Source of the DNA: Terriglobia bacterium
GTDB lineage: Bacteria > Acidobacteriota > Terriglobia > Terriglobales > Acidobacteriaceae
NCBI GenBank assembly: GCA_020072585.1
Contig: JAIQGL010000005.1
Span: 62,001 to 126,000 of the forward strand
Length of the DNA: 64,000 nt
Reading direction: 5' to 3'
The notes beneath the pieces are model-generated. The model was not told the DNA's origin. It saw only the letters and a program-made list of their open reading frames with translations, and searched no databases. The position numbers and the translations under genes are program-made. Shown here one piece after another: positions 10,001 through 20,226 of the stretch (within the stretch, counting starts at the first letter, position 1; the number at the start of each line of letters is the position of its first letter).

Positions 10001-11565
10001 AGTTCGGAATCGAACTTGATTCGATCTCGGGGTCGCTCACTGTTGGCGACGTCCACATAAGCGGAAGCTTTGAGTGGAAGGACAAGAATAATAATAGTGG
10101 ACTGGTTGATCTGACCGGCGCAGCCTCGGCCGGGCAGGTCCGGGAACTTTGGGGAAGCATTGTGGTAGAAGACCCCGGGGTGATCGGAAAGAACCTGTTG
10201 GCTGTGCGCGTCGGAAATCAAGGAGAGGTCTCGTTTTGGATTGGAACGATTACAACCTCCACCGATATTCCACTCGGGATCGGACGACTGAAGAATCCTG
10301 CACTCCTGCTAGCGCACAACGCCGACTTTGGTGGCAACTTGTCGAAAGTAATCACGGATCCGACAGGTTCTCTCTTGCAGGTGCTGAGGCCCGATTTTAG
10401 TAACGAACCTGCAATCACCGATTGGTTGTCAAAATGGGGACCGTCGTCGACGATTGGCAACATCATAGCTGGTTCCGGATATGTGCAACTGCAATCCGGG
10501 ATCGCGGATGCGCCTGTGAAGGACGGCAAGATTGATCCTACCCAGCTATCGTCTCTGCTCTTCACAGATCGAGGCCTCTTCCGTGTTGATGGCGTGCTGG
10601 CAATGCTTGGCACTGCCACAATGCGGTTTGGACTTGCGATCGACTACAAGAACTTCACCATCACCGCTGGACTACAAGCGCCATCATTCAAACTTCCCAC
10701 ACCGGAAGATCCGCAATACGAGATTTCTGCAGGGTACATCACCATCGGTCTGAGCTTCGCTGGTCACGGCCCGTATCTGAGAATTGGGATTGGATGGCCA
10801 GAAAGGATTGGGGGGACGGAATTCGAACGAGATTGGAGCAAAGCGACAAAGGTCTATGTCAGCAGCATGTGGCCAATCAATACTTTCTGGGGCGGCTATC
10901 TTGCAGAGTTGCGGACAGACAAGGTCGTCTTCGGTTTTGCTATCCGAGCGGGGTGGACAAAGAACTATAGCGTCGGCGGGGGCATCGCCAAAGGCTCTGC
11001 TGAACTCGGCATCACTCTAGGCGGAGTATTTCAATTCGGCGTGATATGGGATGGAGCTCACGGTCGACCGCAGGCTCTTGAGTTGCTGCCCGCTCGTTCC
11101 CTTATGCTGTCTCCCCCTAGTTATCTTCTCGCCGACTCCGTGACGCCGCATTACGACATAGCAGCGCACGTTGCGACCATCGCGGCTGCGCTCGGATCCT
11201 TTGATGCTTCGCTTGCTCGATTGGCCGGGGTTGACATTGCGATGTCGGCCGAAATCTTTGGCGACATCTGGGGAAAGGCTTCCGTCGAGTTCCTTGGTGT
11301 CACGCTGCTGGCTGTGTCGGTTCGAGCTTACGCTCGCTTCCGGGTTTGTGGAACGCTTACGAAGGGAATCACACAGGCCAAGGCGGAAGTCGGCTTCGAG
11401 GTAAGTGTGACAATACTCTGTATAACCTATCACGCTACGGCACAGGTCGACGTAACGTTGATCGATGGGGACTGTCCACTCATTAATGCTGCCAATAGTT
11501 TCGTAGTGCCAGGCCAATTCCTAACCGCAGCACCGATTCCCGCTTCAGCAATGGCAGTAGTGTAA
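7054..11565 (+). CDS. Giant unrecognised protein A (1503 aa)
   Basis: A 1503-aa protein with no signal peptide, membrane helix or catalytic motif that I recognise. Composition is Ala/Gly/Ser/Thr-rich with many short alternating hydrophobic segments, as expected for a large beta-rich or multi-domain structural protein. A roughly 70-residue stretch near the C-terminus is Cys-containing (FRVCGTLTKGITQAK, then ILCITYHATAQVDVTLIDGDC). The reading frame is intact throughout. It sits between the lipoprotein gene and a second giant gene 15 bp downstream, so the two giants are probably made together and may be partners. Candidate roles such as surface scaffold or toxin are guesses. Confidence 0.75.
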   Translation: MAAPLRIRLRQLESATYLESAGGTVVTSGGQSRLDGAFAIVVAGQQSDAVEFSAATRLATVVASGSDWILQSLVRTVFAYSTPLKLADGAGPWLSCTVCSLTQPDAADAMAMVSLEDVRASLTAAGPDPGAKGLSYPTQAGNQTGALTPVAHPQHPSFFGFFLIPFESGYVVQLGMLQQGVSINHAVATDILVQSDSNLLFPISNSIGMQTRLLFDSTNAAVGAVVRTAQDSGLLMTMGPSAGSWSRIRLPTDRIEVKGGWLRVTQFRPKDAWLGHVTDASAPFDDATALFTSTNRLGYELELLTAQPSVRFVYNDASLGDASPVVGSDRFYGLKIAGLGSRTGIRPTLDATQLRFELTKGANPQFHLKAGLGDGSLLVPKPNAKSGGSRMLDVPVSGELALRVTAAAIPTSTAMQLDTESGKFTLNSPVLLSAPVGITAQIPSATTDSGYARWALKPDTPEVIFGVGAGRLVPDLGQQWLNHFHTADPSARYSLIEHPGTQLTIDGASLEGGLARFAGITKTKTEITTKQAGGKEIVAYSAFFTVLSWAAAKCVSQGTARCLDEKQFKVAFPSLDDSTLQQFIKRNGLQDLQVVYYSALAGAHAQIKEFVDGNMGTPLPDKYQWPFTAGLSVLLYDQVDSPKLYCDEIAAARKHTKSCLAFDFSSQAALNPADLGYAADEWKALIDASPMLWPRGSGRGGARLDPTEKIWRGIFVRDMPLFLPIPPVVGSDFPFLKNLIDGINQKLVLDYGWRDESGTSWFGGLEQSFDDGRFTPDAWKNTLEMSILSVSLKGAAGSIVTAQATCALRLNRLINKATGKPLEFEGTFGLDLISGGNPITRIDLTQDGQPIATDSLPGFAAVALKRIATDFKTAQFELLLTATPELASALPFLSSQTPQLAILAFNLQGSPSLTLSLALAKEVETNLFGRWPLTIQAISVQFGANPDDSNVELRIRGRLHLGMAEFASVGATVVVKRTAAGTKFGIELDSISGSLTVGDVHISGSFEWKDKNNNSGLVDLTGAASAGQVRELWGSIVVEDPGVIGKNLLAVRVGNQGEVSFWIGTITTSTDIPLGIGRLKNPALLLAHNADFGGNLSKVITDPTGSLLQVLRPDFSNEPAITDWLSKWGPSSTIGNIIAGSGYVQLQSGIADAPVKDGKIDPTQLSSLLFTDRGLFRVDGVLAMLGTATMRFGLAIDYKNFTITAGLQAPSFKLPTPEDPQYEISAGYITIGLSFAGHGPYLRIGIGWPERIGGTEFERDWSKATKVYVSSMWPINTFWGGYLAELRTDKVVFGFAIRAGWTKNYSVGGGIAKGSAELGITLGGVFQFGVIWDGAHGRPQALELLPARSLMLSPPSYLLADSVTPHYDIAAHVATIAAALGSFDASLARLAGVDIAMSAEIFGDIWGKASVEFLGVTLLAVSVRAYARFRVCGTLTKGITQAKAEVGFEVSVTILCITYHATAQVDVTLIDGDCPLINAANSFVVPGQFLTAAPIPASAMAVV

Positions 11566-11580
11566 CGAAAGGGATACCAA

Positions 11581-14500
11581 ATGCCGGATCCGAGTACTCA
11601 AATCAATGTGGTTGCTGCGGTAAAACGTATTGCGCCTAGCCAGTATGCCTGCGTTGTTCGCTGGGTGTTGGGCACAGGCGACGATCTACCTACGACGGAC
11701 GATCTGTTCGACATTTCCCTCCAATTAACGGAAAAGGACGGAACCCCCCAGGGACAAGTGGCCAGTATCTCGGTAAAGCCGCGACTGTTTGCCATGCTGG
11801 ATGCTCCGCGCGAAGCCCGGTCGGTGAACTATCCCGGCGGGGACGCAAAGACTTGGTTAGTCGCCGTAAAACCAGCAAGGCCGGTAAATTGCAAAGATTC
11901 AGATTCAGGCAATCTCAGCGGAAAAGCTTTTGGGGTCTGTCATCTATTAGCAGAAACCGAACCCAGCAGAGTCCAGTGGCGCGCCTCAAGCATCCTTTAT
12001 CACTCTCTCAAAGCAGGAGCTGGGTCTTTTGATCTGGCAGCCGCCTCATCGTTAGTGGACGTCGAAGTCTCTGCGCGATCCTTCGCAGCGGCTTTGCTGA
12101 GATCAGGAATACGCCCTCTGCACTTAAAGAACCGATTGTTTGAGTTCCGTGAAGCGCTTGCGCACCATGCGACGAAGCTGATCGCCGGAGAGTCTACTCT
12201 GACGCCGCAACTTTTCCATTTACCCAGTGGCTCGCCGTCTGCCCAGTTCGTACACGCGGCCATGATCGCGCATGCACTGACACAGCCAAATGTTCTCATC
12301 GATCTGGACAAGGTTGTAAGCGGTGCCCAGCAAACGCGCCAGCATCTTCGGTTGCGAGCGTTGCATGGGGGTGACATCGTGGATTACTGGGCGGACCCGG
12401 ACGGGAGCACCGGGGGGATCAACGAGCAAGACCGTGGCAAACGGTATCCCGCGTCCGAACTGATAGGCTGCGGTTGTACGATCCCTGTTTCCGAGAGTGA
12501 CCTCGCGCAATGGGTCAGTCAAAAGCTGACACTGACGATTAAAGTCACCCAACAACTGCGAGAACCCGCGAAAACGACCGACGCTCCGCTGGGCTCGGCT
12601 AAACCGGGCAATGCGTCTGGAATACGTAGCCATTTCTCCGATGGAACTACTTCCTTGACTTACGACATGCTCAAGCGGGCTCAGTTGCAGGGTTCATCCA
12701 CGCCGCCTCCGCCGCCGAAGGCAGCCAATGTGAACTACGCGATGATGCACAGCAATGCTGCTTCGAAAATGTCATTCACGACGAGTCGGGGACCCACCCT
12801 GAGCTACGCTACGGGCGACGGCAAGATCGAGATCCAAATTACGGAACCAGAGCAGGTGGACGGCCTGAAGAGCGTGGCTGCCTACAATGTGTACGGAATG
12901 TGGGAGGGCCTACCGGAAACGAAGCCGTTCTTCGATGACGAGACCTTGAATCCTAGTCTCGATCAACTGAAGCGATGGCTTCTTACTCGAAGATATTCCT
13001 ACGAACACGATCTCAAGGAAGCTTTTCCGGACATGGGCGGATCACGCCACCCTCAATTGGTAGAAATACTCGCTAGCCCACCGTGGCAGCCGGTGTTAAC
13101 ACGGCCCGAGAGAATTGCAGATCGTACCGAGGGAGGAAACGAGACCTTACCGAATCTGGGACCAGATGGCGCAGCCGTCTTCGCATTCGACCTGCGATCC
13201 GGAATGGCCAATGAACTTGCTCCCGGCGGTGCCTATCTGGGATGGGATCCTGCGGCCTCGGTGGATACGACATGGACTCCCGAAAGGCTTCGTAACGGAA
13301 CGCCAACAGGAACGCCGCGTCCTCAGCGCTATCGTTTCTGGGTTACATCGGTAGATCCGTTCGAACAGGAGAGTGCTCCAGTTCCGGTACTGACAAATGA
13401 CCTTGACGCGGGTGAACAGAGCCCCGGCTATTTCTTTTTTCCGAGACGCCGGGCGCCGCTGCTCGGCCCTCCCGGCGCAAGCAATACGAATGACATGTCC
13501 CTGAAGTACGATGACGCCTCTAAGAAACTGATTGTGACATTTGAAACGCCATGGGAGAATCAGGTGGCCGGACGGCTAGACCCGACCGCGGGCGCGACAG
13601 AGCGTGTAAACAAGAAGTCGTTGGATGGCATTGTCATAATCTGGCGCCGTCGCCTCACGTCAAAAATTTCATCTGCGAACCTACTGCAACTGTCTAAAGC
13701 GCAGGATGGAATCCCTGATCTGCCCCAATGGTCAGATGTAAACGCGCAACTTGTAAGCGAAGCCTGGGAGTTGTTTGCGACTCTATCCGTTGCTCCTCCC
13801 GCGGTTGGCGAGAGTTGGCAAACCACGCCCAGCGCTCTCGGGCCACGGGAGACTGGGTGGGAATATAAAGCGGGAATTGGTTTCAGGATCAATTCCGATG
13901 CACAGAGCTTTTGGGCTCCAACCATACTGACTACAGGTCCGAGCGCCGGCCGGACCGCTGTGCTGAACGTTGCATTGCCGCCGGCCAGCGCAACGGCGAT
14001 CGTTTCCGGCGGAGGAGTGACGGCAATCGTGGTCAATGACGGCGGGAGCGGATATAAGGCGCCCCCTCCTGTAACGCTCAGTGGCGGCGGCGGAACCGGA
14101 GCGACCGCTGCTGCGATTATCTCCAGTGGCAAGGTAACTGCAATCAATGTCGTCGCCGCTGGAAGCGGATATGCAACTGCACCCTCCGTCACCGTCGCAG
14201 GCGTGTTTGGCCAGAAGCCGGTAATGGTAAACGAAACACCAGGAGCAAGTGATGTATCGCTAACTAATTCCGTCGCGCTGCCGAATCAATCCCCAGCGCG
14301 CGCTCCGAAATTGCTCGATGCCGACACTCGTACGTGGCTTGCGGCGCCCATCTTAGCTCCACCTGGTATCCGGCGCGATCTTGTTCTGCTCCGATTATTG
14401 ACACAGGGATTCCAAAGGAATGGTACGCACTTGGACCCTCAAGATTGGCGCAACACCGGAGTCGCCATGAGTCTCGGCCAAGCCGCAATGTGCGACACAG

Positions 14501-16446
14501 CTATAGCTAGAACTGCCATCAATGGCAATTCGCTGCCAGCCGATGACCCACTACTGAGTACTGTTCGTCGGGTATTTGCAACGAGCCTCAGCACGTCGGC
14601 GGATCCTGTGCTGCGGCAGCATATGACGCTCGGCTTCCGCGGGTATTTGGATTTGCACTGGTCGTACATTCCGCTCCAGAGCCAGCCTCAGGATGACGCC
14701 GCGGAGGCTGTACGCTTTCGAGTATTGAGCATGAGAGTACCGCAAGATCAGCAGTTAGCTCAGAACTTTGCGACCGTGGTCGCAACCGGCAGCTTGGATG
14801 TGTCTGGTGAATATCAGATCGAGATCACGAAGGGCGATCCCGATGGATGGAGGAGTATCGCCAGTTACGAGCCTAGCTCCAGTAACTTGGCGCAGCCCGC
14901 GCTGGTCTCAATTACGAACGACAGCACTGGCCAGGTGATTTGTGGGACGCTAATCTCGGCAACTGAAATCTCCCATGTTAAGAAGGTCCGGATTCGCCTT
15001 CGCACGCTTGATGAATCCACGACCCTCCCGGCTATCGCCACCCTGCGGTTCTTTGTGGCCCAAACGCTGGCGGAATTCCCGGTGTTGGATTTTTCACAGC
15101 CGACTCAGTACCGCGCGCTTCTGCCGGTCGGCGGAGGCGAAGATGAGATTTTCGGCTGGTGGGTCACTGGTATATCTGCCCAAGGCAATCCCTCTCCGCG
15201 CGACCAAATCGCCTTCATCAGTGTGGATTTTCCAACGACTATCGAGCCGCCGGTACCCAATGCTTTCCATGTTGGAGTGCCGACGGACTTCACACAGCAC
15301 GTGCTTGACCCAACCAATGCTGCGTTCCGAAAGTGGTTGCCAACAGACCTCCAGTCGCTCGAGGCAGCAGAGTTTTCACCCCGTTTGGTATTGACCTGGC
15401 AATCGTATCGCGCCAAGGATATTTTCCTCACCATCGAACGGGATCAACGCGTCGTTGCACATGGAAGTTCGGCGTTACGGGCGCTTGCTGCGCCGACGCC
15501 TTGGCAGGCAATCAAAGATCTTGAAGCGGCAGCGGATGACAAGGACCTGGACGCTTTCGATCTTGACGCAATTTCGTCCAATTGGCTTCTGGGCCAGACG
15601 GTAGACATCGAAAGCACTTCTTCGGCTTACGAACTGATTGGTCCCGATCGCCCGATCTCGGGCAAAGATGGCCTCAAGCAAATGCCCACGGAAGAGATTG
15701 GTCCGGGAGGCGGTCATGTGATGCGGCCAGGATTCATTGACTACTACGGCCAGAACGGCGACTTGGCACAACTGATGGATGGGAACTCGGAATTCCGCTA
15801 TCGCCTTCGAGCGTTTATTGATCTAGGGACCGGCCTTCCGGACAAATGGCGGTACTTGAGGTCTATGCCGACGGACTGGTCGTCTTTCATGATTCCCGAA
15901 ACTCCATCTCTGTGTGTCAAGCCGGGCACCCTGCAAGTAGTCCAGAAGAAAGATGCCTTCGTGCCCACAGTGCGCCTTCATTTTCGGCCAGGGCAACCAC
16001 CGCCCGAAGGGTGCAATGATAGCAAGGGGCCGCTTAAGCTAACATTTTCTTTGATGAATCGGAACGCCGGTTCAGTCGAACATCGCTGGGAGTACAGAGT
16101 TGTTGCTCGAAGACGACTGGATGTTCCGATACCGACGACTGGTGGGAGTACGGATGCCGTCTGGATTGACGTCGGCAAACCATTGCGGCTTACTACTGAT
16201 CCGTTGGACATCGTCGATGATGAACTGGATCGAGCGTGGCCCGATCATCAGCCGGTGCATCACTATCGGCTAATGGTGCAACAGTTCATGATCACCACCG
16301 CAAATGGCGTTCCCGGCGAAAAATTAATTCGAGGCTTTGACCTTGCACACCCAAATGTTGGAAACTGCGAGTTCGACTTAACGGTCGTTCTCCCGGTGAA
16401 TCCGACAGACGAGGTTGAACTAGTGCAGGAAGTGTATGTTGCCTGA
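11581..16446 (+). CDS. Giant unrecognised protein B (1621 aa)
   Basis: A 1621-aa protein starting 15 bp after giant A behind a GAAAGGGA ribosome-binding site. There is no signal peptide or membrane helix. Visible features are a short proline run (PPPPP, about residue 376) and two adjacent copies of a roughly 35-residue Gly-rich unit at about 805-875. Each unit has the pattern [20 protein letters not shown]. Such GSGY units are common in secreted and tail-fibre-like beta-structures. Several fibronectin-like stretches are possible, but I cannot prove domain limits. The 3' end overlaps the ACP-dehydratase gene by 11 bp. That coupling ties the giant proteins to lipid-type enzymology. Confidence 0.75.
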   Translation: MPDPSTQINVVAAVKRIAPSQYACVVRWVLGTGDDLPTTDDLFDISLQLTEKDGTPQGQVASISVKPRLFAMLDAPREARSVNYPGGDAKTWLVAVKPARPVNCKDSDSGNLSGKAFGVCHLLAETEPSRVQWRASSILYHSLKAGAGSFDLAAASSLVDVEVSARSFAAALLRSGIRPLHLKNRLFEFREALAHHATKLIAGESTLTPQLFHLPSGSPSAQFVHAAMIAHALTQPNVLIDLDKVVSGAQQTRQHLRLRALHGGDIVDYWADPDGSTGGINEQDRGKRYPASELIGCGCTIPVSESDLAQWVSQKLTLTIKVTQQLREPAKTTDAPLGSAKPGNASGIRSHFSDGTTSLTYDMLKRAQLQGSSTPPPPPKAANVNYAMMHSNAASKMSFTTSRGPTLSYATGDGKIEIQITEPEQVDGLKSVAAYNVYGMWEGLPETKPFFDDETLNPSLDQLKRWLLTRRYSYEHDLKEAFPDMGGSRHPQLVEILASPPWQPVLTRPERIADRTEGGNETLPNLGPDGAAVFAFDLRSGMANELAPGGAYLGWDPAASVDTTWTPERLRNGTPTGTPRPQRYRFWVTSVDPFEQESAPVPVLTNDLDAGEQSPGYFFFPRRRAPLLGPPGASNTNDMSLKYDDASKKLIVTFETPWENQVAGRLDPTAGATERVNKKSLDGIVIIWRRRLTSKISSANLLQLSKAQDGIPDLPQWSDVNAQLVSEAWELFATLSVAPPAVGESWQTTPSALGPRETGWEYKAGIGFRINSDAQSFWAPTILTTGPSAGRTAVLNVALPPASATAIVSGGGVTAIVVNDGGSGYKAPPPVTLSGGGGTGATAAAIISSGKVTAINVVAAGSGYATAPSVTVAGVFGQKPVMVNETPGASDVSLTNSVALPNQSPARAPKLLDADTRTWLAAPILAPPGIRRDLVLLRLLTQGFQRNGTHLDPQDWRNTGVAMSLGQAAMCDTAIARTAINGNSLPADDPLLSTVRRVFATSLSTSADPVLRQHMTLGFRGYLDLHWSYIPLQSQPQDDAAEAVRFRVLSMRVPQDQQLAQNFATVVATGSLDVSGEYQIEITKGDPDGWRSIASYEPSSSNLAQPALVSITNDSTGQVICGTLISATEISHVKKVRIRLRTLDESTTLPAIATLRFFVAQTLAEFPVLDFSQPTQYRALLPVGGGEDEIFGWWVTGISAQGNPSPRDQIAFISVDFPTTIEPPVPNAFHVGVPTDFTQHVLDPTNAAFRKWLPTDLQSLEAAEFSPRLVLTWQSYRAKDIFLTIERDQRVVAHGSSALRALAAPTPWQAIKDLEAAADDKDLDAFDLDAISSNWLLGQTVDIESTSSAYELIGPDRPISGKDGLKQMPTEEIGPGGGHVMRPGFIDYYGQNGDLAQLMDGNSEFRYRLRAFIDLGTGLPDKWRYLRSMPTDWSSFMIPETPSLCVKPGTLQVVQKKDAFVPTVRLHFRPGQPPPEGCNDSKGPLKLTFSLMNRNAGSVEHRWEYRVVARRRLDVPIPTTGGSTDAVWIDVGKPLRLTTDPLDIVDDELDRAWPDHQPVHHYRLMVQQFMITTANGVPGEKLIRGFDLAHPNVGNCEFDLTVVLPVNPTDEVELVQEVYVA

Positions 16447-17188
16447 TCATCAAACGAACGAACTCCCCGCGGCTGTGGATGATGCTGTGCTTCTGAAGCG
16501 GATTTGCGAATTCGTGGCCGACGCGGCAGACTGCTCGCCGGAGCAGGTCGGCGCTGACGATGACATCTATCAGGCGCTGCATGTGGATTCTCTGGGCGCG
16601 ATGGCAATCTTCATCGACATTTCCTATGAGTTCCGCGTGCCCGAACCGGATAGCGACACTGAATTCGCTGCCCTCAATACGCCAACGAAATTGCTGGCCT
16701 ACGTGCGTGCTCGTTCGTCATTCACGCCAGAACCTACCTTGCAAACAATCGCACAGCGGATTCCGACCGACCTGTCCGCACTGTCACCGTACGGAGACGC
16801 ATTCCGCTTCATAGAATCTGTGCTGTTGTACGACTCCAATCGTGTTGTCACAGAGATGACATGGCGCCTCGAGAATCCTCTCATCATGGCCCATTTCCGT
16901 GCTGGACCTCATGTGGTCCCTGGGACGCTGCTGAGCGAGCAAGTAGCCCAATCCGCCTTACTGTTAGCAAGACTTGAGGGGATTCTGGCGCCCGGCGAGC
17001 ACCTGATGCTGACGCAATTGCGTTCGGAATTTCGGGCTCCGGCTGAAGCCCCAGTTGCTACCCAGGCGGAGGTGCGCTTCCGCGCAACTGTCCGCGGTCA
17101 CTTTGGATTCGGTGGCTTCTGCAGAATCGGCGAAACAGAAGTTGCACGTGTGAAAGGCATCGCGTCGCGAGCACTTGGGTATGAATGA
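16436..17188 (+). CDS. Acyl carrier protein fused to FabZ-like dehydratase
   Basis: 250 aa in two domains. Residues about 15-95 form an acyl carrier domain with the phosphopantetheine site VDSLGAM (Ser52). Residues about 118-250 form a hotdog-fold 3-hydroxyacyl-ACP dehydratase-like domain. It has His153 in [13 protein letters not shown] and Glu168 in LLSEQVAQ, matching the FabZ catalytic pair except that the spacing is one residue longer. Carrying ACP and dehydratase on one chain would tether the acyl chain to its processing domain. Neighbours are a ketoacyl synthase (14-bp overlap) and a second synthase-like protein, so this trio likely builds or modifies an acyl chain. Confidence 0.78.
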   Translation: MLPDHQTNELPAAVDDAVLLKRICEFVADAADCSPEQVGADDDIYQALHVDSLGAMAIFIDISYEFRVPEPDSDTEFAALNTPTKLLAYVRARSSFTPEPTLQTIAQRIPTDLSALSPYGDAFRFIESVLLYDSNRVVTEMTWRLENPLIMAHFRAGPHVVPGTLLSEQVAQSALLLARLEGILAPGEHLMLTQLRSEFRAPAEAPVATQAEVRFRATVRGHFGFGGFCRIGETEVARVKGIASRALGYE

Positions 17189-18323
17189 GGCGGAACGAAT
17201 GCGACCGGCTGTCGCAGCGCTTGGAGCTGTAACTAGCTTAGGGAAGGACTGGCCAACAACTTGGCAAGCTTTGCTTCGAGGGGCGCGCTCAAGTGTCCTA
17301 TTCGCTGACTTTGACACGCCGCGGTCGCTCCATGTACCCGATGAAGTGCCCGTTTCAGCAATTCCAGAGCTTGAACGCTCCCTGACAAGCGATGGATGCG
17401 GAGCGGCGGGCCGTCTGGTGAGATCGGTTCTCGAGCAAATTACTCTCCCCGGACTTGGGGTCATTCGCTTGTATGGCGCCAGCAATCATTCTGAAACGGA
17501 CATTCTTCTTTGTCTGAGTCAAAACGAGGCCGCACCGTCATCCTTATGGCGAGCTCTTCTCATCGATGCCATGCCCGACTCGCTTTCGTGGAATTTGGGA
17601 ACATGGGTCTATTCGGCTTGTACCTCGTCCTCACACGCTCTTGCTGCGGCGCTGCTCGACTTTGCTGACGGCGAATCCCAAGATGCGATTGTGGTGTCAG
17701 CGGACGCTCTAAGTTCGATCGCGGTTGCGGGGTTCTGGCGTGCTCAGGCGACCACGCACAAAACTTGTACTCCATTCCAAGAGCAACGCGACGGCATTCT
17801 CATTGGTGAGGGCGCTGCTGGCCTTAGGTTGAGACCACCGTCTCGAACTAGTGATGGTCAGATTCACCTGCTTGGCATTGGCATGAGCTGTGACGCAGGG
17901 CATCCCACTGATCCGGACCCAACTGGGACGTGGTTGGAGCAAGCGATTTACGATGCGATAAATTGGGCTGGCTTTAGTCCGCAAGACCTGCGCGGTATCG
18001 TCAGTCACGGAACAGGGACGAAGAAGAACGATGCTATTGAGGCAAGTGTTTATCACCGCATTTGGCCGAATGCCGAGGTTCCGATCACCAGCATAAAAGG
18101 TGCCATAGGTCACACCATGGGTGCCGCAGGTCTCTGCAACGTACTTGTCGCAGTTGAAGCATCACGAACGGGGTTGTTACCCCCAACCGTGAGCAATGGG
18201 TCCAACTCGATCGAAGGAATTGATCTCGTCAGAGACTCTGCCAGGCAAATTGAAGTGGGTGCTCCAGTTTTAGCTGTTGCCAGTGGATTTGGGGGGAACA
18301 ATTTTGCTTGTATCGTTGGATGA
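17175..18323 (+). CDS. Beta-ketoacyl-ACP synthase (KAS I/II type)
   Basis: 382-aa thiolase-fold condensing enzyme. The catalytic set is present: Cys149 in VYSACTSSSHA, His278 in IVSHGTGTKKND, Lys308 in SIKGAIGHT and His313. It would catalyse decarboxylative condensation of malonyl-ACP with an acyl chain. At 382 aa it is slightly shorter than FabF (about 410). Its start overlaps the ACP-dehydratase gene by 14 bp, and the next gene follows after 9 bp. No ketoreductase, malonyltransferase or phosphopantetheinyl transferase is in the operon, so it must borrow those from primary metabolism if it elongates chains. Confidence 0.88.
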   Translation: MGMNEAERMRPAVAALGAVTSLGKDWPTTWQALLRGARSSVLFADFDTPRSLHVPDEVPVSAIPELERSLTSDGCGAAGRLVRSVLEQITLPGLGVIRLYGASNHSETDILLCLSQNEAAPSSLWRALLIDAMPDSLSWNLGTWVYSACTSSSHALAAALLDFADGESQDAIVVSADALSSIAVAGFWRAQATTHKTCTPFQEQRDGILIGEGAAGLRLRPPSRTSDGQIHLLGIGMSCDAGHPTDPDPTGTWLEQAIYDAINWAGFSPQDLRGIVSHGTGTKKNDAIEASVYHRIWPNAEVPITSIKGAIGHTMGAAGLCNVLVAVEASRTGLLPPTVSNGSNSIEGIDLVRDSARQIEVGAPVLAVASGFGGNNFACIVG

Positions 18324-18332
18324 GGAACCAAG

Positions 18333-19190
18333 ATGCCCATACCACTTCGCGTGTCCGTCACAAACGGTCTTCCCCGGCGAGACTCGTCAGATACCTTTCG
18401 AGTAGTGGATCCGCTGGATGATCCAGTTATGGAAGACAACGCAAGTATTCGTCATGCGCGGTATTACGGCCGCGCTGCATGTCTGGCTTCTTCTGTGGCA
18501 AGACAATGGTCTCAGCGAAAATCAACACGCCCTGGACGGTTGGGCCTTATTTGCAATGGTGGGCCGTGGAGTCTGCAGGCTTCTTGGGATTTTGTTGCAC
18601 GTGCGCGAGAGGTCGGGGCGCGCTATGTAAACCCTCTTCAGTTTCCCCCAACTCTGATCAGTGCAACTGGAACGGCCGCTGCAACCGCTGCCGATGCTCA
18701 TGCTTTCGCGTATGTAGTTGGTTGGGATCGATTTGCTTTCTTCGACGTGCTGCATCGCGCAGGGCAAGCCGTCCGCCATCATCTGGCTGACGAGGTCCTC
18801 TCAATAGCAATATCGACGAGCAATCCAGCAATCTCCTTAGCTGCAAAACGAGCCGGTTTGCCCGAGCCTGTAAACGTAGCACTCGGTTTTGCACTTAGCG
18901 AAGCCTCGGAGAACGCCGATTTCTGGCTGCTCGATATCGGATACGATGAATCAGTTCTAGCTAAATACCCTTTAGCACAGCGCTATGATGCCTATTATGC
19001 CAACGGGTCTCTTTCGTTCACGATCCCAGTTCCGCTGGTAGGTGGAGAAGCATACGGCGCAACTGCGGCCGTCCTTATAATGAGCGCAATGACCTGCCAC
19101 AAGGCATTGCAAACTCCCAAGAACCGGGACTTTGCTCTAACATTTCGCGAAGAGAAACACTTCGCATTCGCAGTTTTCAGGTTGGGTTGA
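18333..19190 (+). CDS. Ketoacyl-synthase-like protein lacking the active-site Cys
   Basis: 285 aa resembling the N-terminal half of ketoacyl synthases or chain-length-factor partners. The segment NPLQFPPTLISATGTAAATA occupies the place where such proteins carry an active-site nucleophile, and no Cys is present there. The C-terminal His/Lys/His set of true synthases is also not visible. A non-catalytic partner of the preceding KAS, as in aryl-polyene and type II polyketide systems, is the likeliest role. It is the last gene of the seven-gene operon and is followed by a rearranged stretch leading to a DUF932 fragment. Confidence 0.68.
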   Translation: MPIPLRVSVTNGLPRRDSSDTFRVVDPLDDPVMEDNASIRHARYYGRAACLASSVARQWSQRKSTRPGRLGLICNGGPWSLQASWDFVARAREVGARYVNPLQFPPTLISATGTAAATAADAHAFAYVVGWDRFAFFDVLHRAGQAVRHHLADEVLSIAISTSNPAISLAAKRAGLPEPVNVALGFALSEASENADFWLLDIGYDESVLAKYPLAQRYDAYYANGSLSFTIPVPLVGGEAYGATAAVLIMSAMTCHKALQTPKNRDFALTFREEKHFAFAVFRLG

Positions 19191-19499
19191 AATTAATGCA
19201 GAGATCTCAAGCACCAGGATGACAGCCATAGGCGCAAGCGATAGCTCTCGGTCCCAGTCACATAGGCGCAGCCGAAATAGAGTGGATCGAGAATCGGTAA
19301 TCCGATTCCGAATTGGCCAATAGAAACATGCGTCTCCGCCCAGGCTTTAGTTTTTGGAGCAACTTCATCGTAGATGTAAACTTCTCAGCGGAAATACTAG
19401 GTGCCGAGGATCCTCACGGCGGAATTGCAGAGTTCTATTACCTGAAGGCAAAGATCGACTACTCAAAGCTCCAACATTCGGACATTTGGAGACCCTGTC
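19191..19499. other. Gene-free seam between cargo 1 and DUF932 fragment 2
   Basis: No convincing gene. On the minus strand, bases about 19198-19393 encode a protein-like run without a start that includes IGQFGIGLPILDPLYFG. A plus-strand frame from 19313 also looks protein-like. One of them may be a remnant of a gene cut by rearrangement, but I cannot say which. The motif TTCCGAATTGGCCA at 19306-19319 resembles the tandem repeat at 4374. Confidence 0.4.
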
Positions 19500-19883
19500 T
19501 CAGGTGTGTTCACGCCAGTGCTTGCCAAGCACACCAAAAGCTTCAATCTGATTGATACGCTCTCGGTTGGCGTGGACAGAATTCAGAGGAACTTCGAGCC
19601 GCTGCAGCGCCAGGTTGAATTGTGGAGGAAGACACAGATCACCGACGATACGGCGAAGCTGATCTTCTACTCCGCGTTCATTGACGGCAAGCTGGAAGCG
19701 CCCAGGAGCCTGCTCCCTGAAGTCCACCGGCTGTACTTCGAACCGCAGTACCCGGAATTCGCAGCCAGGACGATGTGGAGCCTCTCGAACGCATTTACCA
19801 GCGCCTTCAAGAAACTCGACCCGGTGCCGCAGTTCAAAGCGACCGCAAAGCTGGGCGCCTTTCTTGCGCAACTGCCAGCATAG
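19500..19883 (+). pseudogene. DUF932 3' fragment, copy 2
   Basis: The frame from the Ser-Gly codons at 19500 to the TAG at 19881 encodes about 127 residues nearly identical to the last part of the intact DUF932 protein. It runs from SGVFTPVLAKHTKSF to KLGAFLAQLPA, without frameshifts. The first half of the gene is missing and unrelated sequence precedes it. Many silent differences from the intact copy show that it is an old or separately acquired copy rather than a fresh duplication. A different hairpin terminator follows. Confidence 0.88.
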
Positions 19884-19896
19884 TGAAAATCGGGCT

Positions 19897-19924
19897 CGTT
19901 CAGGGCCGCCATTTACCCTGAACG
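19897..19924 (+). terminator. 9-bp-stem hairpin after DUF932 copy 2
   Basis: CGTTCAGGG (19897-19905) pairs with CCCTGAACG (19916-19924) around a 10-nt loop, 13 bases after the stop of DUF932 fragment 2. The position matches the hairpin of the intact copy, but the stem sequence differs completely. No T-run follows. Confidence 0.6.
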
Positions 19925-20226
19925 GGGCCCCGGCTTGTTCCAGCACGATAGCTCGTTACTAGGATCAGCGATCCGACCCGTTTGTAACTTCCTAGGAGCC
20001 CGTTTTTGGACCGCTGAGAAGCTCTGTCTGTGGATTCTTGCAGACGTTCTGGCGCCAAAAACTGAGCTATTATAACCATTGTAGGAGCTACTCTGGCTCT
20101 CTACGAGCAGTGCCGCATGTCTGTCGAGGAGAAAATGTGTACTAGCTCTGGTGATGCCTTCGCGACGCGATTTGAAATGCTGAAATGAATCCAGCAGAAA
20201 ACTTGCAGAGTGGAAGGAGCCATCGC
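19925..20226. other. Intergenic leader of cargo 2
   Basis: About 300 bp with no gene. It ends in a strong ribosome-binding site GGAAGGAG (20212-20219) seven bases before the ATG at 20227. I see no clear promoter or repeat. Confidence 0.5.
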
